A DNA stretch of 64,000 nt from CALIBK01 sp037444165 (GCA_037444165.1 JBBIMX010000004.1:13229-77228); one strand, 5' to 3'; counted from the first letter of the stretch, positions 39,328 to 48,430 are shown. Notes: a model not told the origin generated them from the sequence alone. Translations and numbers: made by a program.

Positions 39328-40473
39328 ATGAGAAGGAAAACGGTGTTTCCGTGTACGATTATGAGAGGGGGGACAAGCAAAGGGGTTTTCCTTATGGAGC
39401 AGGACCTTCCTAAAGATCCTAAATTAAGGGATCGAATTATTTTAGCCATTTTTGGAAGTCCGGATATTCGCCAGATCGATGGTCTGGGGGGAGCAGATTC
39501 TTTGACCAGTAAACTGGCTATCATTTCTAAGGCGGATGATCCAAAGATTGATGTCTACTATACCTTCGGAGCCGTGGGCATTGATAAACCCTTTGTGGAC
39601 TACTCCGCCAATTGCGGAAATATCAGCTCTGCTGTGGGCCCTTTTGCCATTGACAAAGGTCTGGTTCATGGAGAAGAGCCTTTTACCCTGGTTAAAATCT
39701 TTAATACCAATACACGAAAGATGATTCATGCAAGGGTCCCCGTAAAGAAGGGAAAAGTCGTAACGGATGGGGATTATGCCATTGATGGAGTTCCTGGGAC
39801 AGGAGCAAGAATTGATCTCAGTTTTTTTGATCCCGCAGGAGTCACGACAGGGCGCCTTCTTCCCACAGGAAAGGTCGTGGATCAGGTGACCCTTGAAACG
39901 GGTAAGACGATTTCCCTTACCATTGTGGATGCAGGAAATCCTACGGCTTTCATTCCTGCAGAAGATCTGGGGCTTCGGGGTACGGAACTTCCGCCGGAGT
40001 TCGATCAAAACTTAGAGATGAGAGAAAGACTCGAATCGATTAGGAAGAAGGTGGCTGAACGGATGGGAATCCCTCTCCATCCTTCCATTCCCAAAGTTGC
40101 TTTTGTGGCCCCTTGCCAGAGTTATGAAACGATTAATCGGACTGAAGTGAAGGCGGATGAGATCGATTTTGTGGCACGGGCGATGGCGATGGGAAAGATG
40201 CACAAGGTATTTCCTATTACGGGTGGAATTCCGGCAGCCATTGCCGCCGTGATTCCAGGATCGACCGTTAATAAAATAGTAGGCAAAAAAGAAGAAGGCC
40301 TCCTAAAGAGAAGATTCCATATTGGCCATCCTTCAGGAATTCTTGATGTGGAGGTGGAGGCCAAGATAAGGGGAAAGGAGATTCAGATCATTCAATGTAC
40401 CATCGGAAGGACAGCCCGCAAGATTATGGAGGGACGAGTGTACATCTCAGAAAGGGTATATCACTCAGGTTAA
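39328..40473 (+). CDS. prpF: PrpF family aconitate/methylaconitate isomerase
   Basis: This 381-residue protein is a PrpF-type proline-racemase-like isomerase: FPCTIMRGGTSKGVFL at residues 7-22, GLGGADSLTSKLAI near 53, YSANCGNISSAVGPFAI near 93 with the conserved Cys, and DAGNPTAFIP near 198. PrpF converts 2-methyl-cis-aconitate to the trans form; relatives isomerise trans-aconitate to cis-aconitate. Neither acnD nor the rest of the methylcitrate cycle is near, whereas aconitase follows three genes later, so an aconitate isomerase role is attractive (inference). Confidence 0.85.
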   Translation: MRRKTVFPCTIMRGGTSKGVFLMEQDLPKDPKLRDRIILAIFGSPDIRQIDGLGGADSLTSKLAIISKADDPKIDVYYTFGAVGIDKPFVDYSANCGNISSAVGPFAIDKGLVHGEEPFTLVKIFNTNTRKMIHARVPVKKGKVVTDGDYAIDGVPGTGARIDLSFFDPAGVTTGRLLPTGKVVDQVTLETGKTISLTIVDAGNPTAFIPAEDLGLRGTELPPEFDQNLEMRERLESIRKKVAERMGIPLHPSIPKVAFVAPCQSYETINRTEVKADEIDFVARAMAMGKMHKVFPITGGIPAAIAAVIPGSTVNKIVGKKEEGLLKRRFHIGHPSGILDVEVEAKIRGKEIQIIQCTIGRTARKIMEGRVYISERVYHSG

Positions 40474-40480
40474 GCCCTCC

Positions 40481-40510
40481 TTGACTCTCCCCATCTATCT
40501 CTTTTATGAA
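40481..40510 (+). promoter_or_regulatory. Possible internal promoter before the flavoprotein gene
   Basis: TTGACT (40481-40486) and TATGAA (40505-40510) are 18 bases apart in the 64-bp gap between prpF and the flavoprotein gene. A second transcript could start here for the flavoprotein, Fe-S, aconitase and isocitrate dehydrogenase genes. Confidence 0.35.
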
Positions 40511-40537
40511 AAAAGAAGATCAGGAGTTTAACGAACG

Positions 40538-42166
40538 ATGTCAGCTTATCCAGAGAGTATGCAGGCTTCCATTCGGAAGGTGGAGGAGACCAGGCTCTCT
40601 CGAGCGAAAGAAGAGTTTCCTAAACTTTCATTAAAAGAACGTCAAGAACTCCTCCAGCAATTTCATCCTGATTATCGGGAGGGTGGAAGACGGGAGTTAA
40701 AGGTTGGAGTCAACAGGGGACAAAGGGTACCCAATGAACTCGCCGATCTCTTCGAAGGGTTAAGCCTCATTCGCCCCCACGAGATAGATCTTCATCGAAT
40801 CCAAAGGGAGGTCGATGTGTTGGTCATAGGGGGAGGAGGGGGAGGGGCCTGTGCGGCCATCTTTGCTTCGGAGCGGGGTGCCCGAACACTTCTGACCACC
40901 AAGCTTCGATTTGGGGATTCCAATACCCTTATGGCCGAAGGCGGGATTCAGGCAGCCGTAGGACCTTACGATTCTCCAGCCCTTCATTATCTCGATACAA
41001 TGGGTGGTGGCGGATTTGAAAACCTCCCCCACCTTGTTCAGGCACTGGTGGAAGACGCCCCATTGATTCTTGAATGGCTTGCCCGCCTTGGGGTGATGTT
41101 TGACCGAAAAGAGGATGGGGATCTTCTGGCCTCTTTTGCAGGAGGACAATGTCGAAGGAGAGTCCATTCCGCAGCCGATTATACAGGAATGGAGATGATG
41201 AGGGTGATGAAGGATGAGATCTACAGCCGTGGGATAGAAGTGATTGAATTCTGTCCTGCTGTAGAATTACTTTTAGATGAAAAGGGAAGGTGCGGAGGGG
41301 CCATCTTCATCAATCTCGATACGAAAGAACGTTTCGTCATTCGTTCAAAGACAACCATTTTAGCCACAGGAGGAATTGGACGACTCCATATTCAGGGATT
41401 TCCTACCACGAATCACTATGGGGCGACAGCCGATGGCCTGGTCATTGCCAATCGGGCAGGGGCAAAGATCATCTTCATGGATGCGATCCAGTTTCATCCC
41501 ACAGGAACGGCCTACCCGGAGCAGTTGGTAGGACTTTTGGTCTCGGAGGCCTTCCGGGGGTGGAGTGCCCAACTGGTCAATTGCGAGGGAAAGCGATTTA
41601 TCAATGAGTTGGAGACAAGGGATGTCACTTCCTCAGCTACCATCAGGGAGGTAGTGGAGCGGAAGAAAGGGGTCTCTACTCCCACCGGGATGCAGGGGGT
41701 CTGGTTAGATACCCCTCTTGTAGAATTGAACAAGGGAAAAGGAACGATTCATCGAATCTTTCCTCATCTGTTTCACCGATTTCATACCTTCGGGATCGAT
41801 ATTACCAAGGAACCTATTCTTGTCTATCCCACCCAGCATTATCAGAACGGAGGGCTTCTTATCGATGAGAACGGAGAAACGACCGTTCCAAATCTCTTTG
41901 CTGCTGGAGAGGTTTCAGGAGGAGTTCATGGAAGGAATCGGTTGGGTGGAAACTCTCTTCTTGATATCTTTGTTTTTGGTCGCCGGGCAGGAATACTTGC
42001 AGCCGAGCGATCCAGGGAGATAAAGGTGGGGAAGCTTTCGTTAAACCATATCATCGAATATGAAAGAGAACTGGAGAGAGAAGGAATTATAAAAAAAGAG
42101 ATCAAATCTCCGATCCTTTTCCCGGATTATCGATATGAAAGAGCGCTTCCCCAAACCCACCAGTAA
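40538..42166 (+). CDS. SdhA/FrdA-like flavoprotein, apparently without covalent FAD
   Basis: This 542-residue protein resembles the succinate dehydrogenase/fumarate reductase flavoprotein. The FAD-binding VLVIGGGGGGACAA is at 95-108, QFHPTG near 325, the substrate-binding YPTQHYQNGGL near 430 and GRNRLGGNSLLDIFVFG near 465. At the site where FrdA attaches FAD to His (SHT context) it has Asn129 in SNTLMAEGG, so FAD is probably non-covalent. About 90 N-terminal residues precede the FAD motif and are not part of the usual domain. No membrane anchor subunit (SdhC/D) is adjacent; with the next gene it looks like a soluble complex akin to thiol:fumarate reductase (inference). Confidence 0.82.
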   Translation: MSAYPESMQASIRKVEETRLSRAKEEFPKLSLKERQELLQQFHPDYREGGRRELKVGVNRGQRVPNELADLFEGLSLIRPHEIDLHRIQREVDVLVIGGGGGGACAAIFASERGARTLLTTKLRFGDSNTLMAEGGIQAAVGPYDSPALHYLDTMGGGGFENLPHLVQALVEDAPLILEWLARLGVMFDRKEDGDLLASFAGGQCRRRVHSAADYTGMEMMRVMKDEIYSRGIEVIEFCPAVELLLDEKGRCGGAIFINLDTKERFVIRSKTTILATGGIGRLHIQGFPTTNHYGATADGLVIANRAGAKIIFMDAIQFHPTGTAYPEQLVGLLVSEAFRGWSAQLVNCEGKRFINELETRDVTSSATIREVVERKKGVSTPTGMQGVWLDTPLVELNKGKGTIHRIFPHLFHRFHTFGIDITKEPILVYPTQHYQNGGLLIDENGETTVPNLFAAGEVSGGVHGRNRLGGNSLLDIFVFGRRAGILAAERSREIKVGKLSLNHIIEYERELEREGIIKKEIKSPILFPDYRYERALPQTHQ

Positions 42167-42175
42167 GAAGAACCT

Positions 42176-42931
42176 ATGGAGAGAAAAGAGAGGAGATTGA
42201 TTCCTATCCATATCTTTGGGAAACGGTACGAGGTTCCTGAGGGGCTAACTATTCAGAAAGCGATGGAATATTCGGGCTATCAATTCATTCGTTCCTGCGG
42301 ATGTCGAGGAGGAATCTGCGGAGCATGTCTTACGGAATACCGAACTCCCAAGGATTATAAAATCAAAATGGTCCTGGCCTGTCAATCCTTAGTAGAACCG
42401 GAGATGCAGATTACCCAGTCCCCCTTTATCCCGATGAACCGGGCTCAATACGAACTTGAAAAACTCAGGGCTCAACCTGATATTTTAGGGAGGATTTATC
42501 CAGAGATCTTTCGTTGTCTTCAATGTAATACCTGCACCCGGGTCTGCCCCATGGAGATTCCCGTGATGGAATATATCGCCTGTGCGATAAGAGGGGAGAT
42601 TGAGAGGGTGGCTCACCTCTCCTTTCCCTGTGTGATGTGTGGAGCCTGCGCCTCGAAGTGCCCTGCCGAGATCTCTCAACCCAATGTGGCCCTTTTAGCC
42701 AGGCGAATCTATGGAAGGCACATGCTTCCCCTCCCCCAGCGTCTTTATCAGAGAATGGAGGAGATCAAGCAAGGAAAGTATGAATGGGTTCTTGGAAGGT
42801 TGGCCGAGCTTCCTACCTCTAAATTAATAGACCTCTACACCCAGAGGGAACAGGAGCCTCAGGAGAGTAACCATTGGGTTCCGAAGGAGATCGATTTCCC
42901 GGAGAATCGTTTGAGGGAGGAGAGAGAATAA
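42176..42931 (+). CDS. SdhB/FrdB-like iron-sulfur subunit
   Basis: This 251-residue protein has an N-terminal [2Fe-2S] ferredoxin domain (CGCRGGICGAC at about 40-50, with a further Cys in LACQSL) and two C-terminal cysteine motifs: CLQCNTCTRVCP near 116 and CVMCGACASKCPAEI near 151. SdhB holds one each of [2Fe-2S], [4Fe-4S] and [3Fe-4S]; here both C-terminal motifs have complete cysteine sets, so two [4Fe-4S] clusters are more likely. It should carry electrons between the flavoprotein and an unknown soluble partner. Its stop overlaps the aconitase ATG by one base (TAATG). Confidence 0.85.
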   Translation: MERKERRLIPIHIFGKRYEVPEGLTIQKAMEYSGYQFIRSCGCRGGICGACLTEYRTPKDYKIKMVLACQSLVEPEMQITQSPFIPMNRAQYELEKLRAQPDILGRIYPEIFRCLQCNTCTRVCPMEIPVMEYIACAIRGEIERVAHLSFPCVMCGACASKCPAEISQPNVALLARRIYGRHMLPLPQRLYQRMEEIKQGKYEWVLGRLAELPTSKLIDLYTQREQEPQESNHWVPKEIDFPENRLREERE

Positions 42932-44859
42932 TGGGAGAGAATCTATTTGAAAAGATCGTCCGATCCCATCTCGTCGAGGGAAGGGTTCAGCCTGGAGAAA
43001 TGATAGCCCTTTCCGTAGACCAAACCCTTTTTCATGATGCCACGGGAACGATGGCTGCGCTCCAGTTCGAAGCCCTTTCCATTCCTCGAGTCAAGACGAG
43101 ATTATCCGTAGCCTATATTGATCACAATACCCTTCAGATTGGATTTGAGAATGCCGACGATCATCTCTTTCTTCAAAGTTTTTCTGCAAAATATGGGCTC
43201 TATTTCTCAAGGCCTGGAAATGGAATCTGCCATCAGGTTCATCTGGAGAGGTTTTCGGTCCCAGGCCAGTTTCTATTAGGGGCAGACAGCCACACCCCCA
43301 CTTGTGGGGGGATGGGAATGCTTGCCATTGGGGCGGGCGGATTGGATGTAGCCTTAGCCATGGCGGGAGAACCTTTCTATTTGAAAGTGCCAAAAGTGGT
43401 TTTGGTGAAACTGATGGGGCAACTCTCTCCGTGGGTGAGTGCCAAGGATATGATTCTTGAAATGTTAAGAAGACTCACTGTAAAAGGAGGGGTGGGAAAG
43501 ATATTTGAATATGGAGGGCCGGGAGTAAGGAGTCTCAGCGTCCCTGAGAGGGCCACCATCACCAATATGGGAGCAGAATTAGGAGCTACCACCTCCATTT
43601 TCCCAAGTGATGAGATGACCCTTACCTTTCTCAAGGCACAGAGAAGAGAGAAGGATTGGGTTCCCCTCGCTCCAGATCCCGATGCCCGTTATGATGAAGA
43701 GATCGAGATAGATTTAGGGGCTCTTGAACCGATGGTCGCTTGTCCCCATAGTCCTGACCGTGTTTTCCCGGTCAAAGAATTGGAAGGACTCAAAATCGAT
43801 CAGATAGCCATAGGAAGTTGTACGAACTCCTCTTATAAAGACCTAATGACAGTGGCTTCCATTCTTAAGGGAAAGACCATCCCTCCTCATGTAAGTCTTG
43901 TCATCTCTCCTGGCTCGAGGCAGGTTCTAAAGATGCTGGCTTCCAATGGGGCCCTCGGGGATTTAATCGAATCCGGCGCAAGGATTCTCGAGAGTGTATG
44001 CGGTCCTTGTATTGGGATGGGTCAGGCTCCTAAAACGAACGGGGTTTCCATTCGAACGTTTAATCGAAATTTTAAGGGGCGATCGGGAACAGAAACGGCC
44101 GAGGTCTACCTTGTGAGTCCTGAGGTCGCTGCAGCCTCCGCTATCCGGGGAGTCCTGACGGACCCGAGACGTCTCGGTGCCCCTCCAGTCATCGAACTTC
44201 CTCACTCCTTTCCGGTTGAAGACAATATGATTCAGCCCCCTCTTCCTCCTCAGGAGGCGGAGAAGGTTCAGCTCCTTCGAGGCCCTAACATTAAACCTCT
44301 CCCCAAAAAGGATCCTCTTCCTTCGACCCTTTCGGGTATCATTCTTCTCAAGACATCAGACAATATTACTACGGATGATATTCTTCCCGGAGGAGCAAAG
44401 GTTCTTCCCTTAAGATCTAATATCCCGGCGATCGCCGAATATACATTTGAAAGGATGGATCCTTCCTTTGTAAAGAGAGCCAAGGAATTTAAAGGGGGAT
44501 TTATAGTCGGTGGAAGCAATTACGGTCAAGGTTCGAGTCGTGAACATGCCGCTCTTGCCCCCATGTTTTTAGGAGTCAAGGCCGTGATCGCCAAATCCTT
44601 TGCAAGGATTCACTTAGCCAATCTTATCAATTTTGGAATCCTCCCTCTCCTTTTCCAAAAGGAGGAGGATTACGAGGCTCTCTCTCAAGGGGATGAGATC
44701 GAACTGGAGGTGGGCGATCTCACAGGCAATGAGATCCCCCTTACCAACAAGACGAGTGGAAAAAGAATCCTTCTCTCCATTCCTCTTAACGAAAGAGAAA
44801 GAAAGATTGTGAGGGCTGGAGGGACTCTGGCCTTTGTCAGGGAAAAGAGAAGACAGTAG
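42931..44859 (+). CDS. acnA: Aconitate hydratase
   Basis: This 642-residue aconitase is of the compact type found in Aquifex and deltaproteobacteria, shorter than the 890-residue AcnA. DSHTPTCGGMGMLAIGAGG near 124-142 is the substrate-binding block. The [4Fe-4S] cysteines are in SCTNSSYKD near 313 and CGPCIGMG near 375, and the C-terminal swivel domain has GGSNYGQGSSREHAAL near 528. It interconverts citrate, cis-aconitate and isocitrate. The ATG at 42931 is used because the upstream extension lies inside the Fe-S gene. Confidence 0.93.
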   Translation: MGENLFEKIVRSHLVEGRVQPGEMIALSVDQTLFHDATGTMAALQFEALSIPRVKTRLSVAYIDHNTLQIGFENADDHLFLQSFSAKYGLYFSRPGNGICHQVHLERFSVPGQFLLGADSHTPTCGGMGMLAIGAGGLDVALAMAGEPFYLKVPKVVLVKLMGQLSPWVSAKDMILEMLRRLTVKGGVGKIFEYGGPGVRSLSVPERATITNMGAELGATTSIFPSDEMTLTFLKAQRREKDWVPLAPDPDARYDEEIEIDLGALEPMVACPHSPDRVFPVKELEGLKIDQIAIGSCTNSSYKDLMTVASILKGKTIPPHVSLVISPGSRQVLKMLASNGALGDLIESGARILESVCGPCIGMGQAPKTNGVSIRTFNRNFKGRSGTETAEVYLVSPEVAAASAIRGVLTDPRRLGAPPVIELPHSFPVEDNMIQPPLPPQEAEKVQLLRGPNIKPLPKKDPLPSTLSGIILLKTSDNITTDDILPGGAKVLPLRSNIPAIAEYTFERMDPSFVKRAKEFKGGFIVGGSNYGQGSSREHAALAPMFLGVKAVIAKSFARIHLANLINFGILPLLFQKEEDYEALSQGDEIELEVGDLTGNEIPLTNKTSGKRILLSIPLNERERKIVRAGGTLAFVREKRRQ

Positions 44860-44870
44860 AGGAGAAGACC

Positions 44871-46085
44871 ATGGGTGAACTCATCGAGATTCAAGAAGAT
44901 GGAACTCTGTCCGTCCCAGATCATCCTGTGATTCCTTTTATCGAAGGGGATGGAGTAGGTCCGGATATCTGGAGGGCCTCGGTCCGGGTGTTTGACGAAG
45001 CAGTAGAAAAATGCTACGGAGGACGGAGAAAGATTGATTGGGTAGAGGTTTATGCAGGGGAAAAAGCCTTTCGAATGAAAGGAGATTGGGCTCCCGAAGA
45101 AACGATCGAAGCCATTCGAAAATATAAAGTGGGGATTAAAGGGCCTTTGACCACTCCTGTGGGAGAAGGGATTCGAAGTATCAATGTCCTGTTAAGGCAG
45201 CGGCTCGATCTTTATGCCTGTATCCGTCCTGTAAAATATATTTCGGGAACTCCCAGTCCTCTAAAACATCCCGAGAAAGTGGATATGGTGGTTTTCAGAG
45301 AGAATACCGAGGATGTCTATGCGGGGATCGAGTGGCAGGCCGAGACCCCTGAGGCCCTTCGAGTCAGGGAATTCCTTGACAAAGAGATGGGGAAGAAGAT
45401 CCGAGAGGATTCAGGGATTGGAATCAAACCCATCAGTCGTTTCGGGACCAAGCGGCTCGTTCGGAAGGCTATCCAATATGCCCTCGCACATGGCCGAAAA
45501 AGTGTCACCCTTGTCCATAAGGGAAACATCATGAAATTCACGGAAGGGGCTTTTCAGAAATGGGGATATGAATTAGCCAGAGAGGAGTTTCAAGATCGAG
45601 TGATTTTAGAAAGTGAATTCTTGGGTCAGAAGATGAAGAGTCTTCCTGAGGGAAAGATTGTTCTGAAGGATCGAATTGCCGATGCGATGTTTCAGCAGAT
45701 TCTTTTAAGACCCGAGGAGTATGAGGTTCTGGCCATGCCCAATCTGAACGGGGATTATATGTCGGATGCACTGGCCGCTCAGGTGGGAGGGCTCGGAATG
45801 GCCCCGGGAGCCAACATTGGGGATCGAGCGGCTGTCTTTGAGGCAACCCATGGCTCAGCCCCTAAATATGCCAATCAGGATGTGATTAATCCCGGGTCCC
45901 TTCTTCTCTCCGGAGCCATGATGTTTGAATTTATTGGATGGAAGGAGGTTGGAGAAAGGATCAAGAAGGCTTTGGAAAAGACGATCTCACAGAAGATAGT
46001 GACCTACGATCTGGCACGCCAGATGAGAGGGGCAAAGAAAGTGAAGTGTTCTGAATTTGCCTCTGCGATCATCGAAAATCTTTGA
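44871..46085 (+). CDS. icd: Isocitrate dehydrogenase, NADP-dependent
   Basis: This 404-residue protein is a prokaryotic homodimeric isocitrate dehydrogenase: FIEGDGVGPDIWRAS near 26, SINVLLRQRLDLYACIRPV near 104 with the regulatory Ser, and NLNGDYMSDALAAQVGGLGMAPGAN near 300. The cofactor region HGSAPKYANQDVINPGS and the Tyr and Arg in VTYDLARQM correspond to the NADP-selecting Lys, Tyr, Tyr and Arg of the E. coli enzyme. It decarboxylates isocitrate to 2-oxoglutarate, the substrate of the KorDABC complex encoded next. The gene begins 11 bp after acnA. Confidence 0.94.
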   Translation: MGELIEIQEDGTLSVPDHPVIPFIEGDGVGPDIWRASVRVFDEAVEKCYGGRRKIDWVEVYAGEKAFRMKGDWAPEETIEAIRKYKVGIKGPLTTPVGEGIRSINVLLRQRLDLYACIRPVKYISGTPSPLKHPEKVDMVVFRENTEDVYAGIEWQAETPEALRVREFLDKEMGKKIREDSGIGIKPISRFGTKRLVRKAIQYALAHGRKSVTLVHKGNIMKFTEGAFQKWGYELAREEFQDRVILESEFLGQKMKSLPEGKIVLKDRIADAMFQQILLRPEEYEVLAMPNLNGDYMSDALAAQVGGLGMAPGANIGDRAAVFEATHGSAPKYANQDVINPGSLLLSGAMMFEFIGWKEVGERIKKALEKTISQKIVTYDLARQMRGAKKVKCSEFASAIIENL

Positions 46086-46111
46086 CAAACCCTTTTGGGT
46101 TCATTTATAAA
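46082..46111 (+). promoter_or_regulatory. Possible promoter of korDABC overlapping the icd stop
   Basis: TTGACA (46082-46087) includes the icd TGA stop. It is followed by TTATAA (46105-46110, 17-base spacing) or TATAAA (46106-46111, 18-base spacing). The spacer contains AACCC-TTTT-GGGTT (46088-46101), a small hairpin or operator-like palindrome. The 63-bp gap here is the longest after prpF in this stretch, which fits a secondary promoter. Confidence 0.5.
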
Positions 46112-46148
46112 TAGTTCAGAAATTTAAAGTAATAAGCGAGAAAGTTTA

Positions 46149-46475
46149 ATGCTTTCAGAGAAGGTCGAGCCGAAGAAAAAGAAGGAAGTCCCGAGGATTG
46201 ATATTTATCGAGCGTGGTGCAAGGCCTGTGGGATCTGTGTCGCCTTCTGTCCCACTGGGGTCTTAGAGATGGATGAAGCCGGATATCCTTTTGTGAAGGA
46301 GATTGGGAAGTGTATCAATTGTGGGTGGTGTGAGATCCGCTGTCCGGATTTTGCGATTACTGTAAGGCCGGGTTTAAAGGAGAAAAAGAGGGCCGAAGTC
46401 AAACATGGAGAAGAAGAAAGGGAACCAAAGGAAGAAGAGGTCCTCCCGGAGAGAGTTGCTGCTCCAGGGAAATGA
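46149..46475 (+). CDS. korD: 2-oxoglutarate:ferredoxin oxidoreductase, delta (ferredoxin) subunit
   Basis: This 108-residue protein has two [4Fe-4S] ferredoxin motifs, WCKACGICVAFCP near 23-35 and KCINCGWCEIRCP near 57-69, and a C-terminal Lys/Glu-rich tail. It is the electron-carrying KorD subunit that relays electrons from the TPP site to ferredoxin. The ribosome binding site is weak (GCGAGAAAG). The last 71 bp overlap the start of korA in another frame. Confidence 0.88.
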   Translation: MLSEKVEPKKKKEVPRIDIYRAWCKACGICVAFCPTGVLEMDEAGYPFVKEIGKCINCGWCEIRCPDFAITVRPGLKEKKRAEVKHGEEEREPKEEEVLPERVAAPGK

Positions 46476-47574
46476 AGCCGTTGCAGAGGGGGCGCTGAGA
46501 GCAGGCTGTCGTTTCTTTGCGGGCTATCCTATTACACCTGCCACAGAGATCTCAGAGATCCTATCGGTCAGGCTTCCCCAGGTGGATGGGACCTTTATTC
46601 AGATGGAGGACGAGATTGCAAGCCTTGGGGCAGTGATTGGGGCTTCTCTGGCCGGGGTGAAGGCCATGACAGCGACCAGTGGCCCGGGGTTCTCCTTAAT
46701 GCAGGAGAACCTTGGATTTGCCATTATTGCGGAGATCCCTTGTGTCATTGTGAATGTGATGAGAGGGGGGCCGAGTACAGGGCTTCCGACGTTTCCTGCC
46801 CAGGGGGATGTGATGCAGGCCCGATGGGGGACCCATGGGGATCATCCCATTATTGTTCTTTCTGCTTCCACGGTGCGGGAATGTTATGATATGACGATTC
46901 GAGCTTTTAATCTCTCTGAGCGGTTTCGGATTCCTGTCATTCTTTTGATTGATGAGGTGGTCGCTCATATGCGAGAGAAGGTCGTCTTTTTTGAAGACGA
47001 GAAAATAGAGATTTTTAACCGGGTCAAACCCACAATGCCTCCTGAGTGGTATATCCCCTATGAGGACACTCCCAGTGGAATTCCACCCATGGCCAATTTT
47101 GGGGAGGGTTATCGGTACCATGTCACGGGGCTTACCCATGACATTCGGGGCTTTCCGACCTCAAGACCTGATGAGATCGGTCCCTTTATTGCCCGACTTC
47201 ATCGAAAGATTAGTTCCCATTTTTCTGAGATTCAGATGGCGGAGTTCTTTCTTACGGAGGACGCAGAAATTACAATCATTGCCTATGGATGTGTGGCTCG
47301 ATCGGCGAAGCGAGCGGTCATTGAAGCAAGGGAGAAGGGCCATAAGGTAGGTCTCCTTAAGCTAATGACCCTTTGGCCCTTTATGAGGAATGCAATCGAG
47401 AAGGTGCTTCAGACTTCTAAGGTTCTTTTGGTTCCTGAGATGAATATGGGTCAGATCTCCCGGGAGGTCAAGAGGGTCAATCAGGGGGTGGCCAAGGTCC
47501 TGACCCTCAACAAAGTGGACGGAACGATCATCACCCCTTCGGAGATTTTGAGTCGTATGGAGGAGGCTCTCTGA
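46405..47574 (+). CDS. korA: 2-oxoglutarate:ferredoxin oxidoreductase, alpha subunit
   Basis: This 389-residue protein is the alpha subunit of the 2-oxoacid:ferredoxin oxidoreductase. Family blocks include QGNEAVAEGALRAGCRFFAGYPITPATEI near 21-49, MEDEIASLGAVIGASLAG, TATSGPGFSLMQENLGFA and RGGPSTGLPTFPAQGD, followed by the C-terminal transketolase-like domain. KorA proteins usually begin a few residues before QGNEA; the ATG at 46405 adds a very basic stretch and overlaps korD by 71 bp, so a TTG at 46456 is a possible alternative start. Its stop overlaps korB (TGATG). Confidence 0.92.
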   Translation: MEKKKGNQRKKRSSRRELLLQGNEAVAEGALRAGCRFFAGYPITPATEISEILSVRLPQVDGTFIQMEDEIASLGAVIGASLAGVKAMTATSGPGFSLMQENLGFAIIAEIPCVIVNVMRGGPSTGLPTFPAQGDVMQARWGTHGDHPIIVLSASTVRECYDMTIRAFNLSERFRIPVILLIDEVVAHMREKVVFFEDEKIEIFNRVKPTMPPEWYIPYEDTPSGIPPMANFGEGYRYHVTGLTHDIRGFPTSRPDEIGPFIARLHRKISSHFSEIQMAEFFLTEDAEITIIAYGCVARSAKRAVIEAREKGHKVGLLKLMTLWPFMRNAIEKVLQTSKVLLVPEMNMGQISREVKRVNQGVAKVLTLNKVDGTIITPSEILSRMEEAL

Positions 47575-48413
47575 TGCCTGAGATTACGAAACTGATCCAT
47601 CATTATCTTCGTCACGACAAAAAGTTTCCTCATGTATGGTGTCCTGGTTGTGGGATCGGGATTATGTTAGGGGCTTTGATTCGGGCCATTGATCGGATTG
47701 GTTATGAGAAGGACGAGGTGGTGCTGGTTTCAGGGATTGGTTGTTCGGGGAGGCTTCCGGTCTATGTCGATTTTAATACCCTTCATACGACCCATGGACG
47801 GGCTTTGACTTTTGCGACCGGGATTAAATTGGCCAAGCCTCAGTTGAAGGTCATTGTGATCATGGGGGATGGGGATGCGGTCGCGATAGGAGGGAATCAT
47901 TTTATTCATGCAGCACGAAGAAACATCGATGTGACCGCGATCATTCTCAACAATAGCATCTATGGGATGACGGGGGGTCAGAGTTCTCCTACGACCCCTT
48001 ATGGAATGAAGTCGACCACCACGGTCTATTCCAATATCGAACATGCCTTCAAGATCTCCGAGCTGGCTGTGACTGCAGGGGCAGTCTTTGTGGGAAGGGG
48101 AACTGTCTATCATGCCAAACTTTTAGACAGCCTGATGGAGAAGGCCTTCTTGAAACAGGGTTTTTCAGTGGTGGAGGTCATTTCCCATTGTCATACCCAG
48201 TATGGAAGGCAGAACCGTCTGGGTTCGGCCGTGGAGATGATGAAGTGGCAGAGGGACAATGCGATTCCGGTGGAGCAATCCTTGAAGATGAAGCCTGAGG
48301 AGCTGGAGGGGAAGATTCTGATCGGGGTGTTGGTCGATCGGGATTTGCCCATCTACCAGGAGGAGTATGAAAAGATTCGGGAGCGGGCGAAGGCTTCGGC
48401 AGAACGAGGATAG
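47574..48413 (+). CDS. korB: 2-oxoglutarate:ferredoxin oxidoreductase, beta subunit
   Basis: This 279-residue subunit binds thiamine diphosphate and Mg2+. It has WCPGCGIGIML near 22-32, GIGCSGR near 54, THGRALTFATGIKLA near 72 and the TPP motif GDGDAVAIGGNHF...NNSIYGMTGGQ (about 97-135). It decarboxylates 2-oxoglutarate and forms succinyl-CoA with ferredoxin reduction. TPP dependence links it to the thiamine operon at the window start. The order korD-korA-korB-korC is standard. Confidence 0.93.
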   Translation: MPEITKLIHHYLRHDKKFPHVWCPGCGIGIMLGALIRAIDRIGYEKDEVVLVSGIGCSGRLPVYVDFNTLHTTHGRALTFATGIKLAKPQLKVIVIMGDGDAVAIGGNHFIHAARRNIDVTAIILNNSIYGMTGGQSSPTTPYGMKSTTTVYSNIEHAFKISELAVTAGAVFVGRGTVYHAKLLDSLMEKAFLKQGFSVVEVISHCHTQYGRQNRLGSAVEMMKWQRDNAIPVEQSLKMKPEELEGKILIGVLVDRDLPIYQEEYEKIRERAKASAERG

Positions 48414-48430
48414 ACGGAGAAGAATCAAAG

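Noticed and set aside
39442..40008. Minus-strand open frame of 188 codons inside prpF
   Set aside because: Antisense to a conserved PrpF gene with no start signal or family resemblance.
37952..40473. A methylcitrate cycle suggested by PrpD- and PrpF-like genes
   Set aside because: prpB, prpC and acnD are absent and the neighbours are TCA enzymes and a tricarboxylate carrier, so aconitate/citrate metabolism fits better.
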